From: Actinomycetes bacterium
GTDB lineage: Bacteria; Actinomycetota; Thermoleophilia; UBA2241
Length of the DNA: 50,188 nucleotides
Direction of reading: 5' to 3'
NCBI GenBank assembly: GCA_029547745.1
Contig: JAKPOQ010000014.1
Location: 1-50,188, forward strand
Shown here piece by piece: positions 15,339 through 31,180 of the stretch. The translations under genes and the position numbers were made by a program. Each line of letters begins with the position of its first letter. The first letter of the stretch is position 1. The notes under the pieces were generated by a model. The model was given only the letters and a program-made list of their open reading frames with translations, did not search any database and had not been told where the DNA came from.

Positions 15339-15356
15339 ACCACAGGAGGAATGAGG

Positions 15357-16064
15357 ATGGCGAAGCGCGGCCGTACATACATGCAGGCACGCCGCACGAT
15401 CGACAGGGAGCGTCAGTACAGCCCGCTCGAGGGTATCCGTCTGCTGAAGTCGCTCGAGGGAGCCAAGTTCGACGAGACGGTCGAGGCGCACTTCCGTCTC
15501 GGCGTCGACGTGCGTCACGCCGACCAGATCGTGCGCGGAACGACCGTCCTGCCGCACGGCACGGGCAAGACCGTGAAGGTCGCCGTGTTCGCGCAGGGCG
15601 ACAAGGCGCGCGAGGCCCGGGAGGCCGGCGCCGACATCGTCGGCGCCGACGACTTGGCCGAGCAGGTGCAGAAGGGCATGCTCGACTTCGACGTCGCCAT
15701 CGCCACGCCCGACATGATGGGGACCGTGGGCAAGCTGGGCCGGATCCTCGGCCCTCGCGGCCTCATGCCGAACCCCAAGTCGGGCACCGTGACCTTCGAC
15801 GTCGCCAAGGCCGTGACGGACGCCAAGGGCGGCAAGGTCGAGTATCGCACCGACCGGTCCGGCATCATCCATCTCAGCATCGGCAAGAAGTCGTTCACCG
15901 AGCAGCAGCTTCTTGAGAACTACGGCGCGGTGCTGGAAGAGATCGTCCGCGCCAAGCCGGCGGCGGCGAAGGGCAAGTACATCAAGAGCGTGCACGTGGC
16001 CACGACGATGGGCCCGTCGATCGAGCTGGACCCGACCCGTGTGCGCGACCTCCTCGAGGATTGA
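15357..16064 (+). CDS. rplA: 50S ribosomal protein L1
   Basis: 235 residues with the L1 signatures [15 protein letters not shown], the GTGK-VAVFA block and [20 protein letters not shown]1 forms the mobile stalk at the E site and is often the autorepressor of the L11-L1 operon. ATG 15357 is preferred to ATG 15351 because AGGAGGA ends directly before the latter and lies 7 nt from the former. The frame is open upstream, but those codons belong to the leader. Confidence 0.97.
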   Translation: MAKRGRTYMQARRTIDRERQYSPLEGIRLLKSLEGAKFDETVEAHFRLGVDVRHADQIVRGTTVLPHGTGKTVKVAVFAQGDKAREAREAGADIVGADDLAEQVQKGMLDFDVAIATPDMMGTVGKLGRILGPRGLMPNPKSGTVTFDVAKAVTDAKGGKVEYRTDRSGIIHLSIGKKSFTEQQLLENYGAVLEEIVRAKPAAAKGKYIKSVHVATTMGPSIELDPTRVRDLLED

Positions 16065-16162
16065 CCGCCGAAGGCGGGTCAACGTGCGAGCGGCCGTAGG
16101 CCTTCTCGCACACTAGCCGGCGTAGCGGCGCTAACGTGCGGTGTGACGGAGTGTCACCGCAC
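16061..16162 (+). repeat. Array of four consecutive hairpins after rplA
   Basis: Four inverted repeats stand end to end: TTGACCGCC-GAA-GGCGGGTCAA (16061-16082, including the rplA stop), GTGCGAG...CTCGCAC (16084-16111, with an inner GGCC stem), TAGC...GCTA (16114-16133) and GTGCGGTG...CACCGCAC (16136-16162). None has a T-run. They probably end rplKA transcription or protect its 3' end, just before the rplJ promoter. Confidence 0.6.
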
Positions 16163-16185
16163 ACTGACCGCCGCCCCTGTGCCGT

Positions 16186-16214
16186 TTGCCGGCGGTGCGG
16201 CAGCAGGCTATACT
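16186..16214 (+). promoter_or_regulatory. Predicted rplJ promoter
   Basis: TTGCCG (16186-16191), 17 bp, TATACT (16209-16214). The start would be near 16221, giving a leader of about 160 nt. Confidence 0.7.
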
Positions 16215-16220
16215 GCCGCT

Positions 16221-16381
16221 CCGCGGTGTGTGAACGCCGCAGCCGATGACGGCCGGTGCTCTGCAGAGGAGCGCAAGGGACCTCCGGGTCCGCCCGCCCG
16301 AGGCGAGCGAGCAGGTGTCTCTCCGGACGCCCGCTCCCGTCCCGGGAGCGGGCGTCTTTGTTGTCCGACGTCGAGGTCGAG
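16221..16381 (+). promoter_or_regulatory. Probable L10 leader with attenuator
   Basis: A structured 5' leader of about 160 nt before rplJ, the usual place of the L10 autoregulatory leader. It holds small stems GCTC/GAGC (16258-16272) and GGACC-TCCG-GGTCC (16278-16291), a CCGAGGCGAGCGAG segment, and an intrinsic terminator just before the gene. L10 binding to such leaders controls read-through into rplJL; assignment rests on position and structure, not on an alignment. Confidence 0.6.
16326..16364 (+). terminator. Attenuator hairpin in the rplJ leader
   Basis: 13-bp stem GACGCCCGCTCCC / GGGAGCGGGCGTC (16326-16338 and 16344-16356), 5-nt loop, then TTTGTTGT. It ends 18 nt before the rplJ start, so transcripts must read through it to make L10. 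Confidence 0.75.
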
Positions 16382-16912
16382 ATGCTGAGACATGAGAAAG
16401 AAGCGGTGATCGACGAGGTCACCGAGTCGCTCCGCGGCAGTGACACGATGTTCGTCAGCGACTATCGCGGACTGACGGTGGCCCAGCTCTCCGAGCTGCG
16501 CGCCAAGCTTCGCGAGAGCGGCGCTCGGTTCCGCGTCGTGAAGAACACGCTGGCTGGTATCGCCGCAGAACGCGCTGGTCGCACCGAGCTTGCTCCGCTG
16601 CTCAGCGGGCCGACGGCGGTCACGTTCTGCGGCGACGATCCTGTCGCCGCCGCAAAGGTGCTGGCCGAGTTCGCCAAGGCGCACCCCCAGCTCGAGCTGC
16701 GCGGCGGCCTGCTCGAGGCGAGCCTCGTCGACGCCGAAGGCGTCAAGACGCTCGCCAGCCTGCCGCCGCGCGACACCCTGATCGCCCAGGTCGTCGGCAC
16801 CATGGCAGCGCCGATGAGCGGCCTGGTCACCGTGCTCCAGGGCATGGTCAGCGGTCTCGTGCGCGCCCTTGACCAGGTGGCGCAGAAGAAGGCGGCCGCC
16901 GGCGAGGCCTGA
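16382..16912 (+). CDS. rplJ: 50S ribosomal protein L10
   Basis: 176 residues of normal length: N-terminal EKEAVIDEVTESL and FVSDYRGLTVAQLSELRAKL, then FRVVKNTLAGIA, and a C-terminal helix that carries L7/L12 dimers. ATG 16382 is preceded by GAGG 5 nt upstream; the frame is open further upstream, but that region is the attenuator leader. The tail QKKAAAGEA is partly duplicated downstream of the stop (see the repeat at 16887-16952). Confidence 0.96.
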   Translation: MLRHEKEAVIDEVTESLRGSDTMFVSDYRGLTVAQLSELRAKLRESGARFRVVKNTLAGIAAERAGRTELAPLLSGPTAVTFCGDDPVAAAKVLAEFAKAHPQLELRGGLLEASLVDAEGVKTLASLPPRDTLIAQVVGTMAAPMSGLVTVLQGMVSGLVRALDQVAQKKAAAGEA

Positions 16913-16952
16913 CAGTGGTGGTGCAAGAGAAGGCGGCCGCCGGCGAGGCCTG
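16887..16952 (+). repeat. Duplicated 3' end of rplJ
   Basis: A 25-bp sequence ending the rplJ coding region (16887-16911) recurs exactly at 16928-16952, 41 bp downstream. The second copy is in another frame relative to rplJ and belongs to a 22-codon frame starting GTG 16915 (VVVQEKAAAGEAWRLP...) that ends at 16983. It is probably a remnant of duplication and not a gene. Confidence 0.8.
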
Positions 16953-17019
16953 GCGGCTCCCGGCGGCCGAGAACGACGACTGACGACGAAACGAAGCCAG
17001 ACGGCGAGGTGGACGAACG

Positions 17020-17418
17020 ATGGCGGAGAAGACGATGACGAAAGACGACATGATCGCGGCCATCAAGAACATGACCGTGATCGAGCTCTCGGAGCTCGTC
17101 AAGGCTCTCGAGGAGGAGTTCGGTGTGAGCGCCGCGGCGCCCGTAGCCGTGGCCGCGGCTCCGAACGCCGGTGGCGGCGGAGCTGCTGAAGAGGCGGCTG
17201 AAGAGAAGACGTCGTTCGACGTCGTGCTCACCAGCTTCGGCGACCAGAAGATCCAGGTCATCAAGGTCGTGCGTGCGCTGACCGGCCTCGGTCTGAAGGA
17301 GGCCAAGGACGTGGTCGAGAGCGCTCCCAAAGCCATCAAGGAAGGCGTGACCAAGGACGAGGCCGAGGAGGCCAAGAAGCAGCTCGAAGAGGCGGGCGCC
17401 ACAGTCGAGCTCAAGTAG
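17020..17418 (+). CDS. rplL: 50S ribosomal protein L7/L12
   Basis: 132 residues: N-terminal dimerisation helices ([20 protein letters not shown]), an Ala/Gly hinge ([17 protein letters not shown]) and the C-terminal factor-binding domain ([29 protein letters not shown]). It recruits translation GTPases. A strong terminator follows, so the transcript probably stops here and does not run into rpoB. Confidence 0.97.
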   Translation: MAEKTMTKDDMIAAIKNMTVIELSELVKALEEEFGVSAAAPVAVAAAPNAGGGGAAEEAAEEKTSFDVVLTSFGDQKIQVIKVVRALTGLGLKEAKDVVESAPKAIKEGVTKDEAEEAKKQLEEAGATVELK

Positions 17419-17472
17419 AGCCGCACCAGCTTGCCGGGGTTGCCCGGGAGTCCTCGCCTTACGTGTTGGAAC

Positions 17473-17512
17473 GACGGGGGGCGGGCCGGCGGTAGCCGGC
17501 CCGCCCCCCGTC
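17473..17512 (+). terminator. Strong hairpin ending rplJL
   Basis: An 18-bp perfect stem (17473-17490 and 17495-17512) with GGTA loop; arms begin GACGGGGGGCGGGCC. The tail (CGTGTTCG) is poor in T. It lies 55 nt after the rplL stop. Confidence 0.7.
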
Positions 17513-17592
17513 CGTGTTCGAGGCTTTCGTCGGCCAAGGGATGGTCGCCACCTACGTTGGGTCTTCTCGCTCGCGGGTAGTGAGCCCGAACG

Positions 17593-17626
17593 TTGACTTC
17601 CGCTTCCCTGGGGGGTAGGGAGTCAA
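17593..17626 (+). promoter_or_regulatory. Possible promoter overlapping an inverted repeat
   Basis: TTGACT (17593-17598), 17 bp, TAGGGA (17616-17621) is a weak promoter candidate for the two exported-protein genes. It coincides with an inverted repeat TTGACTTCC / GGGAGTCAA (17593-17601 and 17618-17626, one G-T pair), which could be an operator or a hairpin. Confidence 0.35.
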
Positions 17627-17695
17627 GTCGCCTTGCAGCACATGTGCGACGCAGGACCGGGTTCGGTTGGTTCCGCAAGAACGGCGGGAGGGCGT

Positions 17696-19027
17696 ATGGA
17701 CGCGAGACGGCGCCGAAGGATCGCGGCCAGGGTGGCCGGAGTGGTGGTCGCGGCCGGGATCGTGCTCGCCGGGTCCTATGTGCTGCTGGGCACCGGCGGG
17801 CATGACGCGACCGGTGACGGGAACGCGGCCACGCAGGGCGACAAGACGGCGGCAGCAGGCTCCGGCGTGGCGAGCACTACGGTTGCCCGTGTGGAGGACA
17901 CACCTGGTTTGGACCCCGAACTCGCCGTCATCGCCGTCCCACTCGGTACCCAGACCGTGACCCCCGAAGTCAGCGGCAAGCTCATTGGCGCTCAAGGTGG
18001 GACACCCGTCCAGCTGGGTCCAAGGGGCAAACCGGGGATGACCCTGGACCCTTTCGGCTCGCGGGCCACCATGCTCACCACCGATGGTCAGAAGCTGGTC
18101 TACCACTTTTGGCGGCATCTGAGGGAGTTTCCCACGGAGGCGCCCGGTGATCCGGTGGTAGCGGAGGGCACTCCCCTCTTCACGCCGACGATCCGCGCAC
18201 TCGACCTTGCCACGGGCGAGGACTCTGTGCTCGTCTCAGGCGCACGTTCGTTCGCCTTGCGGGCCGACGGCATGTTCGCCTATGCCGAAGGGGTCGAACC
18301 GGACTACCGCTACGACATGCCCTACCTGCAGCGAATCGTGGTGCGCAAGGGGCTCGACGGGCCGCCACAGGTGTGGACGACGAAGGAGGACCGCTACACG
18401 GTGCTGCAGTGGGCTCGCGGCTCCCTGTTCGTGCATCGTGAGCCGGTCGGGGGCGAGCCCGAACTCCTCGTGCTGGATGGGCCCGGCAAGGTGAGGCCGG
18501 TTCTCCCACACGGCGAGCAGTTCATCTGTACCAGCTCCGACGGGTCGCGCATCCTCACGTGGACGGGCGGCGCCGGGACACCCGATCCGCTCGTCCTGCA
18601 TCTGGTCGAATGGCAGGGCGGCAAGCACGTGAGTTCTCTGACTCTCGATGGGCTGCACGATCCCTCAACCGGCGAGCTCGATCCGGGCATCGCCATCACG
18701 GACGGCTCGTGGGAGGGCGACAGGGTCGTCGTGAGCCTCAATGTCGGCGGCCTCGCGCTGCTCTCGGCGAAGGGTGATGAGCTGGCGCTTGAGAAGGTCG
18801 TCACCTTCAGCTACCCGCAGGCGGACCTGAGCAGCGTCGCAGATGTCGAGCTGAGCGGCAGCGGGAACCAGGTCTTCGCGGTGACATGGGAAGGCCCCGA
18901 CGTAGACACGCAGGATCATACCGCGGTGCTGACCTACGACCTTGCCGGCGGCGAGTGCAGCCGTTGGATCTCTCCGGGGGCACGAGCCTTGGTCTGCCTC
19001 GTGTCCAATCCCAGTCGGCCGCGGTAG
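17696..19027 (+). CDS. Membrane-anchored extracytoplasmic protein, possibly beta-propeller
   Basis: 443 residues; I do not recognise a named family. A basic start (MDARRRRRIAARVAG) is followed by a single membrane segment (VVVAAGIVLAGSYVLL) and a Gly/Ala/Asp-rich linker, placing the rest outside the cytoplasm. The body has repeated short blocks such as TPTIRALDLATGEDSVLVSG, DGSRILTW and GSGNQVFAVTWEG, which look like TolB/WD-type propeller blades; this is inference. ATG 17696 has GGGAGGG upstream; the frame continues upstream but lacks a good start. It sits between rplL and rpoB, where ribosomal operons normally have no such gene, and is followed after 7 nt by a second exported-protein gene, suggesting a two-gene unit. 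Confidence 0.75.
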   Translation: MDARRRRRIAARVAGVVVAAGIVLAGSYVLLGTGGHDATGDGNAATQGDKTAAAGSGVASTTVARVEDTPGLDPELAVIAVPLGTQTVTPEVSGKLIGAQGGTPVQLGPRGKPGMTLDPFGSRATMLTTDGQKLVYHFWRHLREFPTEAPGDPVVAEGTPLFTPTIRALDLATGEDSVLVSGARSFALRADGMFAYAEGVEPDYRYDMPYLQRIVVRKGLDGPPQVWTTKEDRYTVLQWARGSLFVHREPVGGEPELLVLDGPGKVRPVLPHGEQFICTSSDGSRILTWTGGAGTPDPLVLHLVEWQGGKHVSSLTLDGLHDPSTGELDPGIAITDGSWEGDRVVVSLNVGGLALLSAKGDELALEKVVTFSYPQADLSSVADVELSGSGNQVFAVTWEGPDVDTQDHTAVLTYDLAGGECSRWISPGARALVCLVSNPSRPR

Positions 19028-19034
19028 GGGGTAG

Positions 19035-19615
19035 ATGATGCCAGCACATGGCTTCTTCGCGATGTGCGTCAAGCTTGTCTCCTCATTCGTTCTGGTAGGA
19101 CTGATCGGGCTATTGTCGTCAGCCAGGGCCGAGGCGGCGTACATCGGCTGGTTCGACTACGCGCGAAACGGGACCCTTGGCAACGGGACCTTGACCTGGA
19201 AGTGGACCAAAGACGACTTCCCCCCGGTGTACTCAGCCTCATGGCGGGGGGCTCCGGCAGCTACTACAACGACGATACCAACGGCTACTTGCCCAGCGGC
19301 TGGTACTCCATCACGGGGCATCGGAACCACTTCGACGGCACTATCAATGGTAGGGTCTGGCGGCTCTCCGACAAGTGGGACTCCCAACACTGCTGCCTTC
19401 GCTCGGGCCTCTTCATCCGCAGAGAGGACACGCCCTTGAATGACCAGGGGACCAGAGAGGAGGAACGCTGGGACGTACCATCCGCCTACTTATCGTTCGG
19501 GTGCGTCAAGGTTTCGTACAGCAACATCGGTGCCGTCCACACCCGGTGGACCGACTATGGGGGTTCCACTGCCCATGGCAGTGGCTTGCCCTATCCACTG
19601 TCCAGCAAGCTGTAG
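19035..19615 (+). pseudogene. Frameshifted gene for a small secreted protein with a GCVKV motif
   Basis: The first frame (from ATG 19035, GGGGG upstream) gives a signal peptide (VSSFVLVGLIGLLSS, then ARAEA) and YIGWFDYARNGTLGNGTLTW up to YSASWRG. The continuation, GSYYNDDTNGYLPSGWYSIT, GHRNHFDG, SGLFIRRED, PSAYLSFGCVKVS and IGAVHTRWTDYGGSTAHG, is in the -1 frame and ends at 19615. The switch falls at a run of six G (19246-19251); one more G would give a continuous protein of about 190 residues. GHRNHF plus SFGCVKV resembles the His...S-x-G-C layout of L,D-transpeptidases, and I recall similar small secreted proteins in Streptomyces, but function is unproven. It could be a true pseudogene or a base-calling error. 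By hand count 19261-19380 is about 58% GC, below rpoB. Confidence 0.7.
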
Positions 19616-19700
19616 GCTCACAACTGAAGCGGGTGCGGCAGTCGAAGGTGCCGTCGGGGAAACCGAGTAGCGGCGTCCAGACGGCTCGCGTGAGCTGTTC

Positions 19701-19736
19701 GAGGGGCCGAGGCGCCGTCAGGCGCCTCGGCCCCTC
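19701..19736 (+). terminator. Strong hairpin ending the exported-protein pair
   Basis: A 16-bp perfect stem GAGGGGCCGAGGCGCC (19701-19716) and its complement (19721-19736) around GTCA. The tail GCCGTTCC lacks a T-run. It isolates the rpoB promoter from upstream transcription. Confidence 0.65.
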
Positions 19737-19835
19737 GCCGTTCCACTTCCGCGAGACGCGCCGCCGTTTGTGTCGCTTGGGCTCTCGCGCGCGTAAGAGA
19801 GAGGGAGGGGAGGTGACGCGCGAGCCAGATGCCTC

Positions 19836-19864
19836 TTGCGTCGACGCCGCAAAGAGAGTATTCT
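19836..19864 (+). promoter_or_regulatory. Predicted rpoBC promoter
   Basis: TTGCGT (19836-19841), 17 bp, TATTCT (19859-19864). The start near 19871 leaves a leader of about 85 nt. It gives rpoBC transcription independent of rplJL. Confidence 0.7.
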
Positions 19865-19954
19865 ACGTTTTCGTGCATCACCTGCGGCCATACCAGTCAC
19901 CTGGTCTGGTGAGCTTCTTCGTCCCCCTTGTTCCCACGACTTGAGGAGCCTCGC

Positions 19955-23680
<3,726 letters not shown>

Positions 23681-23707
23681 CCCCGCCCGGGAAGAGGGGA
23701 GCGACCA

Positions 23708-27973
<4,266 letters not shown>

Positions 27974-27981
27974 CGCGAAGG

Positions 27982-28019
27982 GGGGCCGGCGGCCGCATCG
28001 TGTTGCGGCCGCCGGCCCC
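27982..28019 (+). terminator. Hairpin after rpoC
   Basis: 15-bp stem GGGGCCGGCGGCCGC (27982-27996) and complement (28005-28019) with an 8-nt loop, starting 8 nt after the rpoC stop. The tail is GTTCGCTAG, so it is a leaky or factor-assisted terminator at best. Confidence 0.6.
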
Positions 28020-28031
28020 GTTCGCTAGACT
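28003..28031 (+). promoter_or_regulatory. Predicted rpsL promoter, inside the rpoC terminator
   Basis: TTGCGG (28003-28008), 17 bp, TAGACT (28026-28031). The -35 begins in the terminator loop and runs into its 3' arm. The start near 28038 leaves a leader of about 35 nt before rpsL. Confidence 0.55.
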
Positions 28032-28074
28032 ACGCGACTGCTGTTTGCACGGGGCGACTGATCAGAGAGGGTAG

Positions 28075-28452
28075 ATGACGACCATCAGCCAACTTGTCCG
28101 TAAGGGACGCGAGACCAAGGCCAAGCGGGCGAAGACGCCGGCGCTCAAGGGTTCTCCCCAGCGCCGCGGCGTGTGCACGCGCGTCTACACGACGACACCG
28201 AAGAAGCCGAACTCGGCCCTGCGCAAGGTGGCGCGTGTGCGGCTGTCCAACGGGATGGAAGTGACCACATACATCCCAGGCGTAGGCCACAATCTGCAGG
28301 AGCACTCGGTCGTGCTGGTCCGCGGAGGTCGCGTGAGGGACCTTCCGGGCGTGCGCTACAAGGTCGTCCGCGGCTCGCTCGACGCGGCCGGTGTCGCCGA
28401 CCGCAAGAAGGCCCGCTCGCGCTACGGCGCCAAGGGCAAGGGGACGAGGTAA
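28075..28452 (+). CDS. rpsL: 30S ribosomal protein S12
   Basis: 125 residues. [13 protein letters not shown] and [16 protein letters not shown] carry the lysines at the streptomycin-linked positions in wild-type form; the PGVRYK end differs slightly from the common PGVRYH. S12 sits at the decoding centre. First gene of the str operon; ATG 28075 with GAGAGGG upstream. Confidence 0.98.
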   Translation: MTTISQLVRKGRETKAKRAKTPALKGSPQRRGVCTRVYTTTPKKPNSALRKVARVRLSNGMEVTTYIPGVGHNLQEHSVVLVRGGRVRDLPGVRYKVVRGSLDAAGVADRKKARSRYGAKGKGTR

Positions 28453-28455
28453 GCG

Positions 28456-28926
28456 ATGCCGCGCCGAGGAACCGTCACGCGTCGCGAGATCGTCCCAGAC
28501 CCGGTCTGCAACAGCAAGCTCGTGACGCAGGTCATCAACAAGGTCCTCCTGGACGGCAAGAAGTCGACGGCCGAGCAGATCGTCTACGACGCGCTCGAGC
28601 TCGTGCGCGAGAAGACCGGGCGCGAGCCCGTCGACGTGCTCCAGGACGCGATCCAGGCGCTCACGCCGCACCTCGAGGTGCGCAGCCGCCGTGTGGGCGG
28701 CGCGACGTACCAGGTGCCTGTCGAGGTGCCGGGGCGGCGAGGTCGCACGCTCGCCATCCGCTGGCTCGTCAGCTTCGCCCGTCAGCGCCGCGAGAAGACG
28801 ATGAGCGAACGTCTCGCGGCCGAGATGCTCGACGCCATCGCTGGGCAGGGTGGCGCCTTCAAGAAGAAGGACGACATCTTCCGCATGGCGCAGGCCAACA
28901 AGGCCTTCGCCCACTATCGCTGGTAA
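28456..28926 (+). CDS. rpsG: 30S ribosomal protein S7
   Basis: 156 residues of standard length: [12 protein letters not shown] at the N-terminus, [16 protein letters not shown] and the conserved [15 protein letters not shown]7 nucleates assembly of the 30S head. Its Shine-Dalgarno (GAGGTAAG) overlaps the rpsL stop, 3 nt apart. Confidence 0.98.
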   Translation: MPRRGTVTRREIVPDPVCNSKLVTQVINKVLLDGKKSTAEQIVYDALELVREKTGREPVDVLQDAIQALTPHLEVRSRRVGGATYQVPVEVPGRRGRTLAIRWLVSFARQRREKTMSERLAAEMLDAIAGQGGAFKKKDDIFRMAQANKAFAHYRW

Positions 28927-28993
28927 TCCATCGCGAGCCCCTCACTGACGCTCGTCGGTGGGGGGCTTTCGCATGCACGGGCAGAGACGGCTG

Positions 28994-31069
28994 ATGCGTA
29001 AGTACGCTCTCGAGAACACGCGCAACATCGGCATCATGGCACACATCGATGCCGGCAAGACCACGACGACTGAGCGCATCCTGTACTACACGGGAAAGAC
29101 GCACAAGATCGGCGAGGTCCACGAAGGCGCGGCCGTGATGGACTGGATGGCGCAAGAGCAGGAACGCGGTATCACCATCACGTCGGCCGCGACGACGGTC
29201 TACTGGCGCGACACGCAGATCAACATCATCGATACGCCGGGTCACGTCGATTTCACCGCGGAGGTCGAACGGAGTCTGCGGGTCCTCGATGGCGCGATCG
29301 CCCTGTTCTGCTCTGTCGGAGGCGTCGAGCCGCAGTCCGAGACGGTGTGGCGTCAGGCCGACAAGTACCGCATCCCCCGCATCGCCTACATCAACAAGAT
29401 GGACCGTATCGGGGCCGATTTCTTCCGCGGGATCGAGATGATGGTCGACCGTCTGGGGGCGAACCCGGTCGCGCTCCAGGTGCCGATCGGTCGCGAGAGC
29501 GACTTTCGCGGGGTGGTCGACCTCATCGAGATGAACGCCATCGTCTACGTCGACGAGCTCGGCACTGACTGGGAGGTCGTCGACATCCCGGACGAGGTGC
29601 GCGAGGTCGCTGAGGAGTATCGCCTCAGACTGGTCGAGGCGGTCGCCGACCACGATGACCAGCTCCTCGAAGCGTACCTCGAGGACGGCGAGGTCGCTCC
29701 CGAGCGCCTGCGCGAGGTCGTCCGTCGCGCCACGCTCGACGTCAGCATCACGCCGGTCCTCTGCGGATCGAGTTTCAGGAACAAGGGCGTGCAGCCGCTC
29801 ATGGACGCGATCGTCGACTACCTGCCCTCGCCACTCGACGTCCCCCCGGTCGTGGGCCACCGCGCCGACGGCCGCGAGGTCACGCGCCCGGCCGACGACC
29901 GCGCCCCGTTCGCGGCCCTGGCGTTCAAGGTCGCCGTCGACCCGTACGTCGGCAAGCTCACCTACTTCCGTGTCTACTCCGGCACCCTCAAGGCCGGGTC
30001 GTACGTGCTCAACTCGACGAGGCACAAGCGCGAGCGCATCAGCAGGATCCTGCAGATGCACGCCAACCATCGCGAGGACCGCGACGAGGTCTACGCCGGC
30101 GAGCTCGCCGCTGCCGTCGGCCTCAAGGCGACCGCCACGGGCGACACCCTGTGTGACCAGAACGATCCGGTCATCCTCGAGTCCATGGAGTTCCCCGAGC
30201 CCGTCATCTGGGTGGCGATCGAGCCTAAGACGAAAGCCGACGAGGAGAAGCTCGCGACCGCGTTGCAGAAGCTTGCCGAGGAGGACCCGACGTTCAAGGT
30301 CCGCACCGACGAGGAGACCGGGCAGACCATCATCGCCGGGATGGGTGAGCTGCATCTCGAGATCATCGTCGACCGCCTGACGCGGGAGTTCGGCGTCGAC
30401 GCGAACGTCGGACGCCCGCAGGTGGCCTACCGCGAGACCGTGCGCGGTGGCGCGCACAAGGTCGAGGGGCGGTTCGTGCGCCAGACCGGTGGCCGTGGCC
30501 AATACGGCCACGTCGTCATCGACCTCGAGCCGAACGAGCCTGGCGCGGGTTACGAGTTCGAGAACCGCATCGTCGGCGGTACCATCCCGCGCGAGTACAT
30601 CCCCGCCGTCGACGAGGGCATCCAGGAAGCCATGAACACGGGCGTGCTCGCCGGGTTCCCCATGGTCGACCTCAAGGTCGCGCTCATAGACGGCAGCTAT
30701 CACGAAGTCGACTCATCGGACATGGCGTTCAAGATCGCCGGGTCGTTGGCCTTCAAGGCGGCGGCGCAGAAGGCGCGGCCGATTCTCCTCGAGCCCATGA
30801 TGGCGGTGGAGGTCGTCACCCCCGGCGAGTTCATGGGCGACGTCATCGGCGACCTCAACGCGCGCCGTGGCCGCATCGACGGCATGGAGCCGCGTGGTAA
30901 CGCCCAGGTCATCAGCGCGACCGTGCCGCTGTCGACGATGTTCGGTTACGCCACCGGTCTGCGATCGATGACCCAGGGACGCGCCACCTACACCATGCAG
31001 TTCGACCACTATGCCGAAGTCCCGGCCCAGGTCGCCGAGGAGATCGTCGCCAAGGTGCGCGGCGCGTGA
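28994..31069 (+). CDS. fusA: Translation elongation factor G
   Basis: 691 residues with GTPase motifs [13 protein letters not shown] (G1), RGITITSAA (G2), DTPGHVDFT (G3) and NKMDR (G4), followed by domains II-V ([36 protein letters not shown]). It drives translocation. The frame is open from a GTG at 28958, but ATG 28994 ([15 protein letters not shown]) gives the family's usual N-terminus. Its 155-bp gap to tuf holds a separate promoter. Confidence 0.98.
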   Translation: MRKYALENTRNIGIMAHIDAGKTTTTERILYYTGKTHKIGEVHEGAAVMDWMAQEQERGITITSAATTVYWRDTQINIIDTPGHVDFTAEVERSLRVLDGAIALFCSVGGVEPQSETVWRQADKYRIPRIAYINKMDRIGADFFRGIEMMVDRLGANPVALQVPIGRESDFRGVVDLIEMNAIVYVDELGTDWEVVDIPDEVREVAEEYRLRLVEAVADHDDQLLEAYLEDGEVAPERLREVVRRATLDVSITPVLCGSSFRNKGVQPLMDAIVDYLPSPLDVPPVVGHRADGREVTRPADDRAPFAALAFKVAVDPYVGKLTYFRVYSGTLKAGSYVLNSTRHKRERISRILQMHANHREDRDEVYAGELAAAVGLKATATGDTLCDQNDPVILESMEFPEPVIWVAIEPKTKADEEKLATALQKLAEEDPTFKVRTDEETGQTIIAGMGELHLEIIVDRLTREFGVDANVGRPQVAYRETVRGGAHKVEGRFVRQTGGRGQYGHVVIDLEPNEPGAGYEFENRIVGGTIPREYIPAVDEGIQEAMNTGVLAGFPMVDLKVALIDGSYHEVDSSDMAFKIAGSLAFKAAAQKARPILLEPMMAVEVVTPGEFMGDVIGDLNARRGRIDGMEPRGNAQVISATVPLSTMFGYATGLRSMTQGRATYTMQFDHYAEVPAQVAEEIVAKVRGA

Positions 31070-31115
31070 GGACGAGGCTGGTGGACGGACGTAGCATGGG
31101 GAGCGGACACGACGT

Positions 31116-31145
31116 TTGCCTCTGCCGGCAGGGCTGGGGTATACT
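31116..31145 (+). promoter_or_regulatory. Predicted tuf promoter
   Basis: TTGCCT (31116-31121), 18 bp, TATACT (31140-31145) between fusA and tuf; start near 31152. Same hexamer design as the rpmG P1 and rplJ promoters. Confidence 0.7.
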
Positions 31146-31155
31146 TCGCGTCCTC

Positions 31156-31180
31156 GGTGCGGCCGGGAGCCGCACCGTTT
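31156..31180 (+). terminator. Hairpin with T-run in the tuf leader
   Basis: GGTGCGGC-CGGGA-GCCGCACC (31156-31176) followed by GTTTTC. It is at the very 5' end of the predicted tuf message, so it could be an attenuator, a terminator for fusA read-through, or a stabilising 5' hairpin. Confidence 0.5.

Larger units (their letters stand above)
19616..19954 (+). other. Intergenic region before rpoB
   Basis: This 339-bp stretch has no gene I can support. It holds a strong hairpin (19701-19736), a good promoter (19836-19864) and a leader of about 85 nt with a small inverted repeat around 19892-19910 (CCAG...CTGG). Confidence 0.7.

Noticed and set aside
16915-16983. 22-codon frame after rplJ as a real small gene
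   Set aside because: It has no Shine-Dalgarno, starts in a GTGGTGGTG run and owes most of its sequence to duplication of the rplJ tail.
19230-19255. Programmed -1 frameshift in the small secreted-protein gene
   Set aside because: In the zero frame the codons are TGG CGG GGG GCT; this does not give a canonical X XXY YYZ slippery heptamer. Mutation, phase variation or base-calling error fit better.
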